Positions 12,799-24,800 of a DNA stretch of 64,000 bases are shown here, one piece after another (the stretch's first letter is position 1; every line of letters starts with the position of its first letter). The position numbers were made by a program, and so were the translations under genes. The DNA is from Chionis minor. Its lineage: Eukaryota > Chordata > Aves > Charadriiformes > Chionididae. Under the pieces are notes generated by a model. That model worked only from the letters and a program-made list of their open reading frames with translations. It made no database searches and was not told where the DNA came from. The stretch spans positions 179,522 to 243,521 of the forward strand of contig VZSF01000114.1 of NCBI GenBank assembly GCA_013398295.1, written 5' to 3'.

Positions 12799-12822
12799 TC
12801 GCCGCCGGCGGGCCGGCCTTGG

Positions 12823-12830
12823 TGACGTCA
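12823..12830. promoter_or_regulatory. CRE/ATF palindrome TGACGTCA
   Basis: A perfect 8-base cAMP-response element 51 bases before the APOO ATG, inside the CpG island. Full palindromic CREs this close to a start are usual functional CREB/ATF sites. Binding is inferred. Confidence 0.65.
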
Positions 12831-12874
12831 CAGCGCAAGCGACGCGGCGCCCGCTGCTTTCCCGCCCGGTCGGC

Positions 12875-12886
12875 GCCGCCATGTTG
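12875..12886 (-). promoter_or_regulatory. YY1/TISU-type element over the APOO start codon
   Basis: The minus strand reads CAACATGGCGGC, a perfect match to the TISU consensus SAASATGGCGGC (translation initiator of short 5' UTRs) and to the YY1 core. On the plus strand the same bases are GCCGCCATGTTG, the APOO start. Both ATGs share one CATG (12880-12883). The minus-strand ATG opens an 82-codon GC-rich frame ending at 12634, which I do not consider proven coding. Confidence 0.5.
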
Positions 12887-12889
12887 AAG
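12881..12889 (+). CDS. APOO: APOO coding exon 1 (three codons)
   Basis: ATG TTG AAG with a good Kozak context, then the donor GTGAGG. Human APOO begins Met-Phe-Lys-Val, so the Met-Leu-Lys of this exon joined to the Val-Ile of exon 2 agrees. The frame would stop four codons after the ATG if unspliced. Confidence 0.85.
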
Positions 12890-15800
12890 GTGAGGTAAAA
12901 GCACCCCTGCCGTCGTCTTTTCCCCCGCCTTTCCGCAGCTCTCCGCTCCCGGGGAGGCTGGAGGGGTGGCCGCGGTACCGCAGGGCCGCCGTCGCGGCCG
13001 TGAGCCGCGGAGGATGGAGGGGGGTGCCCGTGTGCGGAGAGGCCGGCAGGGGGCGGCCCGGGAGCGCGGCCGGAGGGGCCCGGCGCTGAGGCGGCCGCTG
13101 TGGGCCGGGAGAGTCGCCGTTTCTCCCCCGTCCCCCTTTTAAAACCGGTTTTAGTTGCGCGGTTGAGTAGAGGCGGTAGCGAAGACTCTGGTGTTGTAAC
13201 CAGCGAATAATGTTGTTCTTCGCACGTTCGAGCTAAAAGCGCTCTAAAATCTGTATTACCTGGTGGCAGCTGTACCAGGGGTATTTTGCCCATAACTCTC
13301 CCAAGCCGTTAGTTTTACTCTTGTTGCAGCTGCATAATCTCACCTTTTAACGTTTCCAAGTTAATGCGCCCTGTCCGTGTGGCGCACAACGAAGCGCACA
13401 AACACCACGTTCATTATTTAAAACTACTTTTTGGGTACAGCAGCATGGAGCTGGTGAGTTAGCGCTAATTGCTAACTCACCAGTCACGGCTGTGACTGTC
13501 CGCCTCTCCGAACTGTCCCGTTACTGCATGTAGGTTGCCAGCAAAATCTGAAAAGGAAGGAGCCTGCATAGTCTGGGCTTAAATCAGATAATTGGCTCAG
13601 AGGTCTTTGCCTGTGGTAAGAAGAGCCCTGGATCCCTTCAGGCTAAAAGCAAGTTGTATGTTACGATCAAATTGTTGTCACGATTACTCAAGAAGCTAGA
13701 GGGTTTTTTAAAAACTGGTGACACTTGATTTTTGAAATTTGTCCTCTTTTGTACCCTTCTGGTTTGTCAGATATTGATAATGTATCAATGTATTTCAATA
13801 TAGTGATATGTTGAGCAGCCTTTGCTTGCTTTACTCTTGTTGCAACATTTTTTTCTTTTTTTTTTTTTTTGTACTTCAATGTTGGGGCAATTGCTGGAAT
13901 TCTTATGTAGGGATTTTTTCTTGGCACCACCAAGAATTCTGTGATACTGAATTGTCATTAAAGGGGTTATACAGAAACTCATGGGTTGAGGTACAGTGCA
14001 TGATACTACTATTTTTATACAGCCATTGAGCTTAGGCAGATTCCAGTGCTTCAGGCCAACCTAATTTTTTTTGCCCCCCAGAACAAAATGGGAAGGTGGC
14101 TTCTTGTCCTTGATATTTATGCTTCAGGGAATGGAAGAGTTTGGTTTTTGGGTTTTTTAGTTGGGGCTGAGAGATAGGGAGAAGAATGGAAAAAGAAGAG
14201 AAAAATGAAGCCGCTTCGTGCATTAGGGCAAATATCAGCCTTCACAAAAGTATGCTTAAGGCTTTTTTCCCTTTTATTCTCCTTTCCCCAGTTTTGACAG
14301 GCTGACATTAACACTAACAAGCGAACTGAGAAACCATAGACAAGAGGAAAAAAAGACAAAAGTTCTAGTTAATCTTTAGCTTCCCCCTACCCCCTGTTCG
14401 TATTGAGAACTAACATGGGCTTTATTCTTCCCAGAGGCATTTTTTAGTTAAGAACTTTGAGAAAGACAGTAAAGATAGACAATGGAAGATGAAATGTGAT
14501 AGGTTTTTTCCTTCCAACTTTCAGATGGAATTTGCTTATGAGTGATCTGGTGTCCACAGATAAAGTTGGGTTCTTCAGCTAGAGAAAGGAATAAGCTTAA
14601 TTCTTTTTTTTCTTAAAGTAAATGCAGAGCATTGCCAAGAGAATAGAATGTCGGCTCTACTTTTTTGGTAGCAACTGAATAGCTGTAAGACAGGCAGACT
14701 GAAGGCACCAGCTCAATCAAAATGTTTTACTAAACCAAGTGGTTTAGTAATGCGTGGTTAATATGAAATTAAGAAATGAGATCCTAAAGTGAATTTTGGA
14801 AACAGAAAGTGGAATGGTTAATAGAAGACCATTGCAGTATAACTTGAACAGTGCATTTAAGGAGAGATTCTTCTTGCACTTTTACTGGTTAATTTTTTTG
14901 TTTGTTTGTTTAAAATGTTAATAAGAAACCTTTGGAAGAATGTCTGCACTTCAGAATTTTGATAATATGGTATTTTCAGTATGCGTAGTTCTGTCACGAC
15001 TGATAATTGTGAAACCAAGGTGGTTCCATTCTTAGGCTCCACTGTTTGTGCATGTCTTTTAAATACAAATCTCAAATATTTAAAGCATTTGGATTTACTG
15101 TTTCTTCTGGTGACATTTAGATAATTTTCAAACAATATAAATGGTGTTGAATAGCGGCAAAACCTGAACCTGTTGTTTAACACAGCAGACTGGTTTTATT
15201 TTTCCTAAACAGAGAGATTATCAATAATGAATTATACTTAAATTTTTATGTTGCTGTTTGTTGGGTTTTTTTCTTGGGGTTTTTTTGTTTGTTTGTGTTT
15301 GGTTTGGATTTTTTTTTTTTTTTACTGTGAGGGACACTTGTAGAAATGTTAAATAGGAGTTCTAAAAACTCTATGTGTGGATTAATGTAACAAACTTTTG
15401 CCATATTCAGAAATTAAGTTTTAGACACTTGTCTCTTGAGTGGCTCTCTCTGAAGTTGCATTTCTCAAGGCTTATTTCAAAAGCCTCCTCTGCTGCTAAC
15501 CTCTTCTGAGTGTAGTATATGCCACTGATTTAGTAGTTGCCCTCCCAAAGCTATCTGTAGTTTTACACTTGTTTGAAGTTTAGGCTCACATGAAATACTT
15601 GTACTGAATATGACTGTTCAGGTAACTGGTAGCTGTAGTTTAAATAAATTTGAAACTGCTTTGTGAAAAGTGAATGGAGTCATGAGTGTCTTCTTGTCTC
15701 TTCTGGCTGTGTGTTTGACTCTTAGATGTTCCAAAAATCACAGGAAGTAATATTTTACTGAAAGCATATTTTTCAGAATGAAAGTGGATTTCAGATTTTT

Positions 15801-18800
15801 GCCTTTTCAGTGACAGAACAGTTTTGCAGTGAAAAAAGGAAAGAATGAGGAAATATGTTCTACAGTTATTAATGGTTAGTGGTGTTCATGTTTTTATCTT
15901 GGCTAATGAAAGTATGTGAAAAGTCTTTGTTTACGCAAACATTATTAAAGATTGTTCGTGTCTTTCCTTGGCTGTGAAACAGCTGATCCGGTCATTGTGG
16001 TGTTTCATTATAGTGCTGTAATAATGAGTCCATAAATACAAATAAGGAAAAACTTCCGTTTGAAGCAAGTTTTTCCGTTCCTTTTGATCCATCAGATCCT
16101 TTACGTTTTTCCGGAAAGAAATCCTATGACCTAGTTCTTGTGTGCTGTTTCTCTACACGCAAATGAGCACTTTCAAGAAGTTTGACAACTAGATAGTCTA
16201 GTTTTGAGCTTGAGGAGTCTCTTGGTTAAATTTAATAAATATTCCATCTGAAAAGCGGTGGAAGAAATACTGATCTGTCTGCGATAAGCATGTAGTCTGG
16301 GTAAATTTAAAGCTATTTTCTAACAGTTCTGCAACGGGCAGAAAGAAAGTTTCAGAGTAATTGTCCTGATGCTAGGTCAGCTATCATCCTAACAGCATGA
16401 AGGATGTACTGATTTGACCAGGGCTTCAGTTTCACAAGCAGCTAGGTCAATGTAATGTACCCTTACTAAAAAAGAAGAGGGCTTGCTGCCTTCTCCTTTT
16501 TCACCCTCTCTTCCCTGGCCACACAGTTCCTCTGGTGCTTGTCAGACTGTTTCATGGATGGCTTCAACTTCCTAACCCTCCACAAAGCTCTCCGCTTCTT
16601 TTTCAGGAATTACTCTTTTGCCAAATTGGCGAGGTGAATTGCCTCGTGGTGGAAGCATCCAGCCACCAAAGCTAGGGCAAGGTGAGCAGCAGGACTTCTG
16701 GGAATGGATGCCAGGAGCAGAGCCAGACCTCTCCAGTTTGGCCGGCCGAAGGCTGTTAGATTTGCTCATGCTGTAACCTGACACAACAAACCACAGGCCC
16801 TTTTAACTCTCAACATGTTTGTCTGGGCAGCAGCATGGATATGGGACATCGAAAGGTTTCCCATCGGAACTGCTGTTTCTTGAGTTAAACGTTGCTGTTA
16901 ATAAGGATGAGCATTTGTTGGAAAATGCTTCCCGTGCGTTCTTGATTCGCTACACAGCTAAGATTTTTATCTTCCATTTTTTATGTTAAAGCAGTCTCTC
17001 CTGTTAAGAAATAAAGTTTAGTGTAGGTCCTGAATATGGGAAGAATTATATTCACCTTACTCATGGTGGTTGTGTTGTGTGACTGGATTGAATCTGAAGT
17101 ATTCAAAACAGTTAAGTATCTGTCAAGATGCACTGTAATTCGTATTTCTCACAGAAAAGTAGGAGACATTCCTAAAATTCTTAGAAAGCAGCGATTATGT
17201 TCTGATACTTTGAACTGTAGGTCTCATATTTTTCCTACATGTAGATGGAGACAATAACTAGAAATAAAATGCTGAACTTCTTGAACTATGGAAAAATGGA
17301 GGTGTTACGGGCATTCACAAAGTTGTTTAAAATATGAATATAATGTTGTTAATATCTGTACTAAGAAAGTTGACAAAAGTTATGTTTCAAGTGAGAGAAA
17401 ACAGAAGATCTTTTTGTGAAATGAAAACTGATGAGATTGGCATTTATATCTACTCTTTCCTTTAGCCTTAGGCTTTTCTAAATACTTTAGGTGTTAGGTG
17501 TTAGGAATAATTTAGGTGTTATCATTTGAGTGCCTGAGAGCATTAGATTGTGTACCACTGACTCCCCTTTCTCCTACCTTCTAAGCATCTTAATATATCA
17601 CTTATTAACATACAGGGGCACATAAACATTGTCTACATTGGATGTGTTCAAGCACGTTGCTGTTTTGTTTGGACTTTATGATTTACATCTCTTCCTATAA
17701 TGTTTCTAGGTAATTCGTCTGGGGGCCACCCCTGTTAGCCTGAGCTTGCTCTCTATCCAGGTGTATGCTTCCTCTTCAGAGAAGGAGACTTCCAAAAAGG
17801 AGTTGCTGAAAGTTGAGGAAGTAAGTATAGTTAGAACCCTAGTACTTTTCTATCTATATGGAAATATTTACAGAATTCTGAAAGTCATTGTATGTTGGTG
17901 TGTGAAAGCCTTTCAGGTACATCTCTCTACCCTTTACATTCTTGCCTTTAAACTTGCCTCTCTATTTTCAGTAATAGGGATGTTGATACGGTTTTGCTAC
18001 TTTAACCCGAGGGTTGCATTTGATGCCCTCCACTTGATAGCATCAGGCTTGTTTGTGTGCAAGATCTTTTGCCTACATTAAAGCCTTCTGTTCTTCCTTC
18101 AGAAATTACCTTTTCATGTTTGTACACTTACTTGTGGTCATCTTTCAAATCCTCAGGAGTATTTTCTTTGCTTTTTCCCAAGTAACACCATGTATTTTTT
18201 ATTACAGGTACTGTTGGCAAATTCTAATAAAATTTCATTTATGTTCTGAGTAAAACGGCAAAACAAAAGTTTTTTGTTCTAGAAATACTCTCTTTTTTTA
18301 CAGAGAAAATTCTTACCTGTCAGTGCTTTGAATCCGATATAGTAGCCTGCAGAATTTTGTCAGTTTTCCTTTCTTTACAGCATTCAGCCCTAAGCAACAA
18401 CAAATACAATAAGTAGTGCTAATAAAAGCCTGTTACTTTATTGTCTTTCAAAGATGTTACAAATGTCGTGGTTATATCACAGGTAGAGCTTTAAAACTCC
18501 CTGTCAAACTGTAGACTCACTAGCATTGTTGCATAGGCTTTTAACAGTCTCCAGCATTAAAAAAAAAATAGTAATAGTAGTTTGTAACTAAATACACATT
18601 TATATCCATGAGAGTTTGTAGATGTTAGAATTTTAAATGCTTCAGCCCAAGCGAAAGTGTTGTTACATGGAGCAGTGAAACTAAATGAAACTTATTTTGG
18701 TGTATGCTTAGGTCTTTTGGATGTGTCTGCACGGGCAGTTCACTTGCATAATACGAGAGGATGGATGGCTGAAGCAGTCTCCTGGCTTCACCCCAGTGAA

Positions 18801-21800
18801 GTCACCTTAGCTTGGGCCGTCGCGTGCCCTGCACTACTGCTGGCGTGAGTCAGTAATGAGGCGGCAGTTTGAAGTTACATACGTGCTGAATAATTGGCTT
18901 GCCCATCAGCTCCAGCCAAGCAGAATGTGCAAGCGGTGGAGTTTTGGCTGCCTTTCTTACCATTCACAGTGTATGTTAGTTTGGATCTCTACCGTCAGCT
19001 GTCTAGTTTCAGAGAATGTATGGGAATTTCCTTATCGCCGAGTCTTCTGTCCTTGTGCTGTTAGGTTCTCTAACAGGATCAAAGTTAAACTGATTGTGAC
19101 TGTGATTGCAGCAGATGACTGCATTTCCTAGGGAAATGTGTCTTAAAATGCTTGTCTTTCAAAGTATTACAGGAAATCCCGCTGCACAAGTTATCAAATT
19201 ATTTGACAAATTCTATGTCATTATGTATTTTTTTATTGTATTTTTTTATTATGCTAGAGATACAGTTGTTTTTCAACTTATCTTGAAAAGTGGGCTAGCT
19301 ACACTTTGATGGAACAGTATGTGTAAATATCAGTTCATAATAAACTACTGTATGTGGTATAAATGTCGTATAAAATAGAAGCCCTTTATACTAAACATCA
19401 GTGTAGTGCATAAACTGCTAGGAATTTTAACAGGTTTTGTTTTGATCTGAACTTTGCTGTTCATCTTCACCAGTGTAGAATTTGGTCGTCTTTTTTTATA
19501 ATGGCATACAATTTTAAATATGTTTAGGTAGTTGTAATAAATACATTGTGATGCTAAACCCTAAATACGGTGGTTTAGTATTTATTATGTGAAGATGCCC
19601 ATTGCTCTTCAGGTGGATGTTACAGTTCCTATTTGCTGAGCCCCATGGTGCTATTAATGCTGTCAGTTGCTGGTGTGGTTAATGACGGCACTGTTGGTAT
19701 ATTATACCATTTTCCTGCACAGTAACAAACAGACAAATTTGTATTGGATGTTACCTTTGTTAGAAGCTACTTAGACTCTTTAATGATGGCTTGTGCAAAT
19801 ATAGTAAATGATCGATTGTGATTTCAGAGTTCTAGTACATTTAGTATGTTAACTGGGAACCATAAGTACTGATTAAGACCAGAAACATTTTTTGCAATTA
19901 TATTTTGTGTTCTTATTAAACTCGTTTAATATTAATTTATAACCTGTGACTTGTATCATATAGCAGCTATGGATGAATTGCGTAGCAATTAGAAGTCATC
20001 TTCATCATAGTATATAATTAAACTTTGCTCATAATAGTTGTCTTGCGCCTGTGCCTGAATTTTTATTATGCATTGTTTATGTAGTAAGCACAGTGTTAGT
20101 TGTTCTCTGGTTAGACTCTTCATGCCCTGAAGACCTACTTACACAATCACACCTTTGTTTTTAACCTCTTGTTTGCTAATATTCACAGCTGTCACTCTAC
20201 TCCTCTCCAGCTTGTGAGACTAAATATGTGGAGGATCCACAAACCCAATTGGAAGAGGGGGTTTCGCATTTACGGCATGTTATGGAGCCATACACAGCCT
20301 GGTGTCAGGTATAATGGTTTTATAATACATCTGGTAGTGGTTCAGTTAAGGGTTGAACTGGGATTTTGGTTTTCGACACAGAATTAATAGATAGCAGCAA
20401 AGTAAAAGTTAGTAGCTGTACAAGCATTTTTCCAAAATTCTGCATGACTTAAAATTTTCTACAGTTCCAGTCATAATATTCACCCTGTCCTCATACAAAA
20501 CCAGTTGTTTCTTTCTACTAATTTGCTGAACTAACCCCCTCCTTTTCCACTCCTTTTATCCATCAAAAAAATTAAAAGGAAATTAACTAAAGCTTAGAAT
20601 TGCTATCTGAAATAATCTTCAAGCTTAAAGATATCTAGGGATATCTGGATTTGATACTGGCCTGTGACTGAGGAAGACAGGAGAGTGATTAAATTTGCAG
20701 TTTCCGTGCTCAAGGCGAACGCCATAGATTATCAAGCAGAGCATTTTGGAGCAGCGATACTGAGTTGTCCTCACTACAGCTGTGACACAACATGATACTG
20801 CAGAAAATAAATCAGTATTTGATGAACTGGAAGATTGAGGGAAGGAACAGGGCTCTCCAGAAGAGAGAAGATCCCAGGCCACTTCTCAGTGGCAAACATG
20901 GCCCCTAGACCTTACCCCAGACTTTCTTTTATATTTTATTAGGTACCATGTTTATACTAAACAGTCACTAAATACAAAAATAGTCTTTGGAAAATAGAGG
21001 AAAAGCAAGATCTTTGTAATCCAGGCTTAAATTACTGACATTAGATTGCAGGGTCATACAGTGTTTTTCTTGCTTTTTCCTGACCCAGCAAATGTTGAGG
21101 CTTACTTCTGAAGCGGGAGCATCCTTGTCATCTGGTTGCCTCTGGGCAACTTTGTGTGATTCTCTAGTTTGCACTCTGGCTGTTGTGAATCCTATTAAGC
21201 TGCAAGCTGGTTTTCCAGTTCTCCATAGAAAGCCAAGCTGCTCGGATTGGGGTGTCCTTTCTGCCTAGAAGCTCTATGTTGTGGTACTAGCTTTGAACGG
21301 TACCAAAACATTTTTTCAGAGATACTCGGGGTTACTCAGTCAAGTGATGTGTTTCTAAAGTGCCACCAGCAGGAGCACTGATTTCAGTTTTGAAGAAGGG
21401 GAAATTTCCACAGTGTAGTTCGAGCTCTGACCTCCTAAATGCATAGGTTCTGCTTAGTTGCCTGTGTTCCATTCTTGTAACCGAGAATGAAATTTGAGAT
21501 GAGGTTAGTTGCCCAGTTAGACTGGCTGCAGGTAAGCCTTGAACAGTGCTTTGTGTCTCACTGGCCTGTTGTCTTCCCATTTGCTTTATTTTTTGTCTGC
21601 ATGGTGATCATTTACATGAGATGTGCTCTTCTGTTCACACACAACAAGCCATTTCCTGGCAGTGGTTTACTGACTCATTTTATGAAGTGGGTATGTCAGC
21701 TTTATGGGTTTGGGGTCACCTTGCTTGCTCAACTGTAGAGATAGTTTGGGTTTTGCACCACCCCCGCCCCCTGCTGTGTTAAAGAAAATAACATTTTTGG

Positions 21801-24800
21801 TGTCTCATTTGTCTTCAAAATTAAAAACATAACCCAGGATAATGAGAATAAAATTGGTATGTTTGTATATCCGTTTTACTTTTTCAAAATTGCTTGCTTA
21901 ACTGTAGTGGAAAGTCAGTTCAAAATCCAGATGTAGAAATGAGCCAGTTATGTGTGAGCTGTGACAGAAGGTCAGACTTGGTCTCTGTGGTCTTCAGAGC
22001 ATGTCCTTTTTTCATCAGCTTTTAATAAGACAACATCCTTTTAGAGTTATGTTGTGTGTCACATGCTAACACTTTCTTTTTCATGGGAAGTGTTCGTGTT
22101 TTTTTTTAAGTCACTCTTGCCAGTGACGAAATAAAAGTGCTAAAGATTTTATTCCCCACGCAGTATGCTGAACAAATATTTTCACTTCTGCACAGATACA
22201 GCTCAAGTGGTATTGCGAGACCATTCTCTGCTTTAGCTTTGGGCATACATGTTTATGAATTCATTCCCTAATCATAGACAGTCTTATGCAGTCTCTCTGA
22301 AGGATTATGAGCATAGTGACAATTAGCAGGGTCACTCTTATTGAGATTTTTTTTCTTACCTTGATAAAAGGCAGCGTGAATTGTTTTATTTCTTGCATAT
22401 TTTCAGTCTGAGAAGAAAATCTAGAGCTAGTTTGTGGGGCTGATGCAGTGCTCTTTGATTTACTTTGGACACAGTATTGGCATTTTATTTTCCAAGTCAC
22501 TTTGAAATGCGGTTTTGTTAGCCTAAGGTAGTCTCTTGGAAAGTGGAATGTATCACCTCGCAGAATGAGCCCTGTACCACCATGAAGTGCGAGGAAGGGG
22601 TTTATTACAGTGTTGTGCTTCCTTTCCTTGCATCAACTCAAGTATTTTTGCAATACCTACGTAACACTGAGAAGCTTGAGATAATCGTGAGTTTCAGGTA
22701 CCTGATCAGGAACTCAGTGAAATATTGAAGTTGACTTCTGTGTTTTGAGGTATTATATTTCATCTGTGTCCAAAGACAACTTTGAGAAAAAGCTGTATGT
22801 AGCAAGCATAACACTGTAAGTAAACATGGAAGTGGGAATAAAAAGAAGTTTTATTTTAGGGACCCAACACTTTTTTTTCTTCCCTTTTTTTTTTCTTTTC
22901 TTCATCAGGTCAGTTACAATCTGTAGTTAACATTTTACTAACTTGGCATCTATTTACTATTGTTTTCTTTTCTTTTTTTTAGGATCTTTATGCCAAAGCT
23001 ATGCCCAAATTAGAAAAAGCTGTTGAGCATGGTAGAGGTAAATCAGTTTAGTTTTCTTAACTAGCAATTTAAAATGCAGGAATGTACTATATTTTCTGTT
23101 AAAAGGGAATTTCATTAAGCATCATTATGTATATAATTTCTAATAATTTAAGGCTACTTTATTTACACTCTATATCTGTTTAAATTTCCTTTGTAGGTCA
23201 TTATGACACTACATTTCTAAACAATTAAAAACTGAGACCCGCATCTGTGTCGACCAATGCTACTAAAAATGACAGTTACGCAGGAAAAGAAGGAAAAAAG
23301 CCTCACACCCAGTCAGTAGTATTTGCTTAACCCAGCCTAGTAATTGAAACTTCCTGCAATGTTTATTACTTATCACAAGTGTTAGGTCTTTTGTCTGTAA
23401 TGTTTAGCCTTTTTATTTTGGTCTACTTCCTTGGATCTCCTGAGAATTTTGAATCAATCCAAAATAAATTGTATTTATTTTTGGTTTTGGAAGCATCCGT
23501 TCATACTTGGATTCATCGGGACTGGGCATGCATTTCCGATACTGCCCCTCTTCTCCTTAAATTTAACAGTCTCAGTCTTTTGAACTCCTTTGTATTGAAA
23601 GGTTTTTCATAGTTTTCCATTCCCCACTGGACTCCCGTCTTGGAGTGAGCTTTGTTTATGCTGTGTCTTTCCTTTGTTCTGTGATTTGTTTTTTGTACGG
23701 TGTTTTACTGAAACTAATTCTGTTAATGTGTAAATGTAAGAATCCATTTTGCAAAGGTTTTTATCACTAATCTTGAGAAAGATATAATGGAGATGCAAAA
23801 TAGCAAAACAAAACACATGGCCCAGGAGCAAAGGCAAAAGCTTCTATGAAGATTGGTAAATACAATACGATGTTCAGTTTCATTCATGTGTCACTAGAAA
23901 AGATCTCAAAGGCTTTGATTTTTATGCCAGCAGATCTAAAATGTGCATGATAGTTAAATGTGTTTTGATAACTCTTTATGTTTTCTAACAATTGCCAGCA
24001 TGTACTGATGATTCCTTATCACAAAAACACTTTCACATTACATTAAAGCACTTTGTTCTGACTTCTTTTCAGAGGGCTTTGAATTTCTCCAAACCCCCCC
24101 TGCTGGATTTTATCCAAGGCTTGGTGTGATAGGTTTTGCTGGAATTGTTGGATTGTTTCTTGCTAGAAGTAAGTGGGAACCTTTTGAACTGCTTATGTTA
24201 TGATTAGGGATAAATAATTTATTTGTGGGTTTTTGGAATACTAGTTTTTAATTGTGACGCCTGAGATCTGACTTAACTGTACAAGTGTGTTTCTACAATG
24301 TTCCTCCAATCATAAAGAAACTTCTTGTAAAAGGTGTGTAATAACTGTCAATTTTTGTTTATGGTTACTGTATTTGTTACTGGAATCTAGTCTTTGATCT
24401 TTTCCAGTTCTAGCTTATTATAACAAAAGTCAGAAAGGGGTTTTTTAAGCTGAAAAATTTTTTAATTACTTAAGTCCTTGATCACATATGTCACTGTAGA
24501 AAACTACAGAGGAATAAATTGCGGTAAAATACAGAGTTTCCTGAAATACAGTACATGTACAATTAGCTGTATATTCAAGTTCCTTCAAAGTATTGTGCGT
24601 CCAGGCACAGAACTGCTGTGCATGGTGATATTCAGCAAAAGTACTTGTGACCTCTGGGTGTACTATAAATATGTGCGCATTTTGCGCTCTAGAAATGTGA
24701 AAAAGTTAATTTCATCACACTAGTGGAGGGAACTAATATGTTTATGCTTTCATAGAAATAAATTCTATTTTAAAAAATGTTAATTGTGAAAAATTATTTT

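Larger units (their letters stand above)
12600..13140. promoter_or_regulatory. CpG-island promoter of APOO, possibly bidirectional
   Basis: GC content and CpG frequency rise sharply compared with flanking DNA. The block holds several GC boxes (about 12681, 12700, 12760 and 12790), a CRE palindrome at 12823 and a YY1-type motif over the APOO start codon; no TATA box is apparent. CXorf58-like exons lie on the opposite strand less than 1.3 kb away, so the island may drive both directions. The long minus-strand open frame here reflects GC richness. Confidence 0.8.
12890..17709 (+). other. APOO intron 1
   Basis: GTGAGG...TTTCTAG. The first 250 bases are still CpG-rich. It carries a perfect 13-bp hairpin (13451-13483), a 10-bp hairpin (14727-14750) and a T/G-rich tract (about 15250-15325). 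No CR1 copy and no supported exon on either strand was seen. Confidence 0.75.

Noticed and set aside
12634..13293. 219-codon minus-strand open frame over the CpG island
   Set aside because: Low-complexity Arg/Pro/Gly frame explained by CpG richness. Only the part starting at the TISU-like ATG is kept, as a question.
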